Below are positions 11,382 through 12,323 of a stretch of 12,323 nt of DNA, piece by piece. The translations under genes were made by a program, and so were the position numbers. The stretch is from Segatella copri (GTDB taxonomy: Bacteria; Bacteroidota; Bacteroidia; Bacteroidales; Bacteroidaceae): the NCBI RefSeq assembly GCF_019127135.1, contig NZ_JAHOEA010000076.1, positions 1 to 12,323 on the forward strand. Direction: 5' to 3'. Numbering within the stretch: the stretch's first letter is position 1; each line of letters begins with the position of its first letter. The notes below the pieces were generated by a model. That model was not told the origin of the DNA. It did not search any database and saw only the letters and a list, made by a program, of their open reading frames with translations.

Positions 11382-12242
11382 TTATTCTGTAGGTTTCACC
11401 ACAGCTCTCCACTCCATAAACTGCTTGGTTGTTTCTCCGCTATGATGGTCGAGGAAGAGACTATGTGCGGTGTCGAGCGCAGCAATCTTTTGCATGTCCT
11501 CAGCATCAAGTTCGAAGTCGAAGAGATTCAGATTCTCTTGCATTCGTTCCTTATGAACAGTCTTCGGGATGATGATTACATCGCTCTGCAGCAGCCAGCG
11601 CAAGGCTACTTGTGCAGCAGTCTTGCCATATTTCTCGCCAATCTGGGTGAGGGTAGGGTTGGTAAACATTCCGTTCTGACCTTCTGCCAAAGGAGCCCAC
11701 GCCATGAGCTTGGTGCCAAACTCATCCATGTACTTTCGGGTCTCGTGCTGCTGGTTGAACACGTGTGTCTCCATCTGGTTCACCATCGGCGCAATCTCCA
11801 TGTTGGAAGCCAGGTCTATAAGATGATCAGGGAAGAAGTTGCTCACTCCGATGGCACGAACCTTTCCTGCCTTGTAAGCTTTTTCCAAGTCACGATAGGC
11901 ACCGTAGCGGTCGCAGTAAGGCTGGTGGAGGAGCATCAGGTCGATGTAGTTGGTCTGCAGTTTGCGCAGACTCTCATCGATGCTCTTCATAGTCTGTCCG
12001 TCGCCATAGTTGGAAGGCCAGACCTTGGAAACGAGGAAAATCTCATCACGATTCACACCGCTCTTCTTCCATGCGTTGCCCACGGCTTCCTCGTTGAGAT
12101 AAGCCTGTGCCGTATCTATCATCCGATAACCCACGCTGAGCGCATCCAGCACGCAACGCTCACACTCATTAGGTTCCACCTGATAAACACCGTATCCAAG
12201 TTGTGGCATTTCCACGCCATTACTTAACTTTATCTTCTTCAT
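11382..12242 (-). CDS. Aldo/keto reductase (2,5-diketo-D-gluconate reductase-like)
   Basis: This is a 286-residue TIM-barrel NADPH-dependent reductase. The catalytic tetrad is present: D43 and Y48 in YRMIDTAQAYLNE, K73 in FLVSKVW, and H106 in LMLLHQPY. RAIGVSNF, VNQMETHVFNQQ, AWAPLAEG and the cofactor stretch IIPKTVHKERMQEN complete the family order. The HQPY after the catalytic His, where the other reductase has HWPA, and the THVFNQQ loop place it in a different subgroup from the paralogue at 9761. The substrate is unknown. The ATG at 12240-12242 lies 22 bases behind the stop of a co-directional gene entering from the window edge, so the two may form an operon. The leader is A/T rich (AAACATATAGATT) without a clear Shine-Dalgarno. 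Confidence 0.93.
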   Translation of the reverse strand: MKKIKLSNGVEMPQLGYGVYQVEPNECERCVLDALSVGYRMIDTAQAYLNEEAVGNAWKKSGVNRDEIFLVSKVWPSNYGDGQTMKSIDESLRKLQTNYIDLMLLHQPYCDRYGAYRDLEKAYKAGKVRAIGVSNFFPDHLIDLASNMEIAPMVNQMETHVFNQQHETRKYMDEFGTKLMAWAPLAEGQNGMFTNPTLTQIGEKYGKTAAQVALRWLLQSDVIIIPKTVHKERMQENLNLFDFELDAEDMQKIAALDTAHSLFLDHHSGETTKQFMEWRAVVKPTE

Positions 12243-12264
12243 AATCTATATGTTTTAATGTTCG

Positions 12265-12323
12265 TTATTCCATTCTTCCATATTTCATTTCCACGCCCTC
12301 TTTATCATACTGCTTGCGCTTGC
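12265..12323 (-). CDS. C-terminal end of an unidentified gene (partial)
   Basis: The minus frame from the window edge reads KRKQYDKEGVEMKYGRME and ends in TAA at 12265-12267, 22 bases before the aldo/keto reductase start. Its charged, helical character and position behind a normal operon gap suggest a real gene end. Too little is visible to name it. Confidence 0.45.
   Translation of the reverse strand, partial: KRKQYDKEGVEMKYGRME

Noticed and set aside
11358..12227. 289-residue plus-strand ORF opposite the second aldo/keto reductase
   Set aside because: It is a full-length shadow of a gene with a complete catalytic tetrad.

Overview
The window looks like a chromosomal accessory segment of a Bacteroidota member, most likely a gut Prevotella/Segatella relative. 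The evidence is the recurring Bacteroidota-type promoter element TAnnTTTG ahead of genes on both strands, the scarcity of strong Shine-Dalgarno sites, and the sequence flavour of the proteins. No tRNA, rRNA, CRISPR array, transposase or integrase gene was seen.

Region 1 (1-3950, all on the minus strand) reads as one long co-directional cluster behind a TAnnTTTG box near 3940. In transcription order it holds a DUF1653 gene (frame-broken), a YihX-like HAD phosphatase, an AlkZ-related winged-helix protein, an AlkD-like DNA alkylation repair protein (frameshifted), a degenerate RNase HI-fold protein, a DUF1294 membrane protein, and a GNAT acetyltransferase. The GNAT runs in frame into a pyridoxamine-5'-phosphate-oxidase-like domain that is interrupted by a TAG codon and continues past the window edge. 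Most internal gaps are 2-10 bases, so the core is an operon. Two of its products belong to families linked to alkylated DNA.

Region 2 (3950-7800) is a scar-rich area. After a 0.68 kb non-coding stretch comes a fusion of a DinD-like N-terminal domain with a RhuM domain, whose 3' end is frameshifted and probably internally deleted. Then follow the C-terminal half of an AAA ATPase without Walker A, a long perfect-centred inverted repeat at its broken end, an unrecognised 180-residue ORF, and an N-terminally truncated SLOG protein. This looks like the debris of a defence or mobile-element island.

Region 3 (7800-10700) is intact metabolism and transport: a TauE/SafE-type permease divergent from an AraC regulator, followed by an aldo/keto reductase with a textbook promoter and a strong bidirectional terminator.

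Region 4 (10700-12323) carries a second, about 96% identical copy of a 267-base piece of the RNase HI-like gene plus its downstream spacer, a small 65-residue gene with its own promoter, a second aldo/keto reductase, and the last codons of a gene entering from the right edge.

The two 267-base copies are direct repeats about 9.4 kb apart. A short CCTTAATGA-type repeat occurs in both, and again in the gap ahead of the DinD-RhuM gene. Five reading frames are broken by apparent point lesions (PNPOx, AlkD-like, DUF1653, RhuM and ATPase), which means either real decay of the island or uncorrected sequencing errors.
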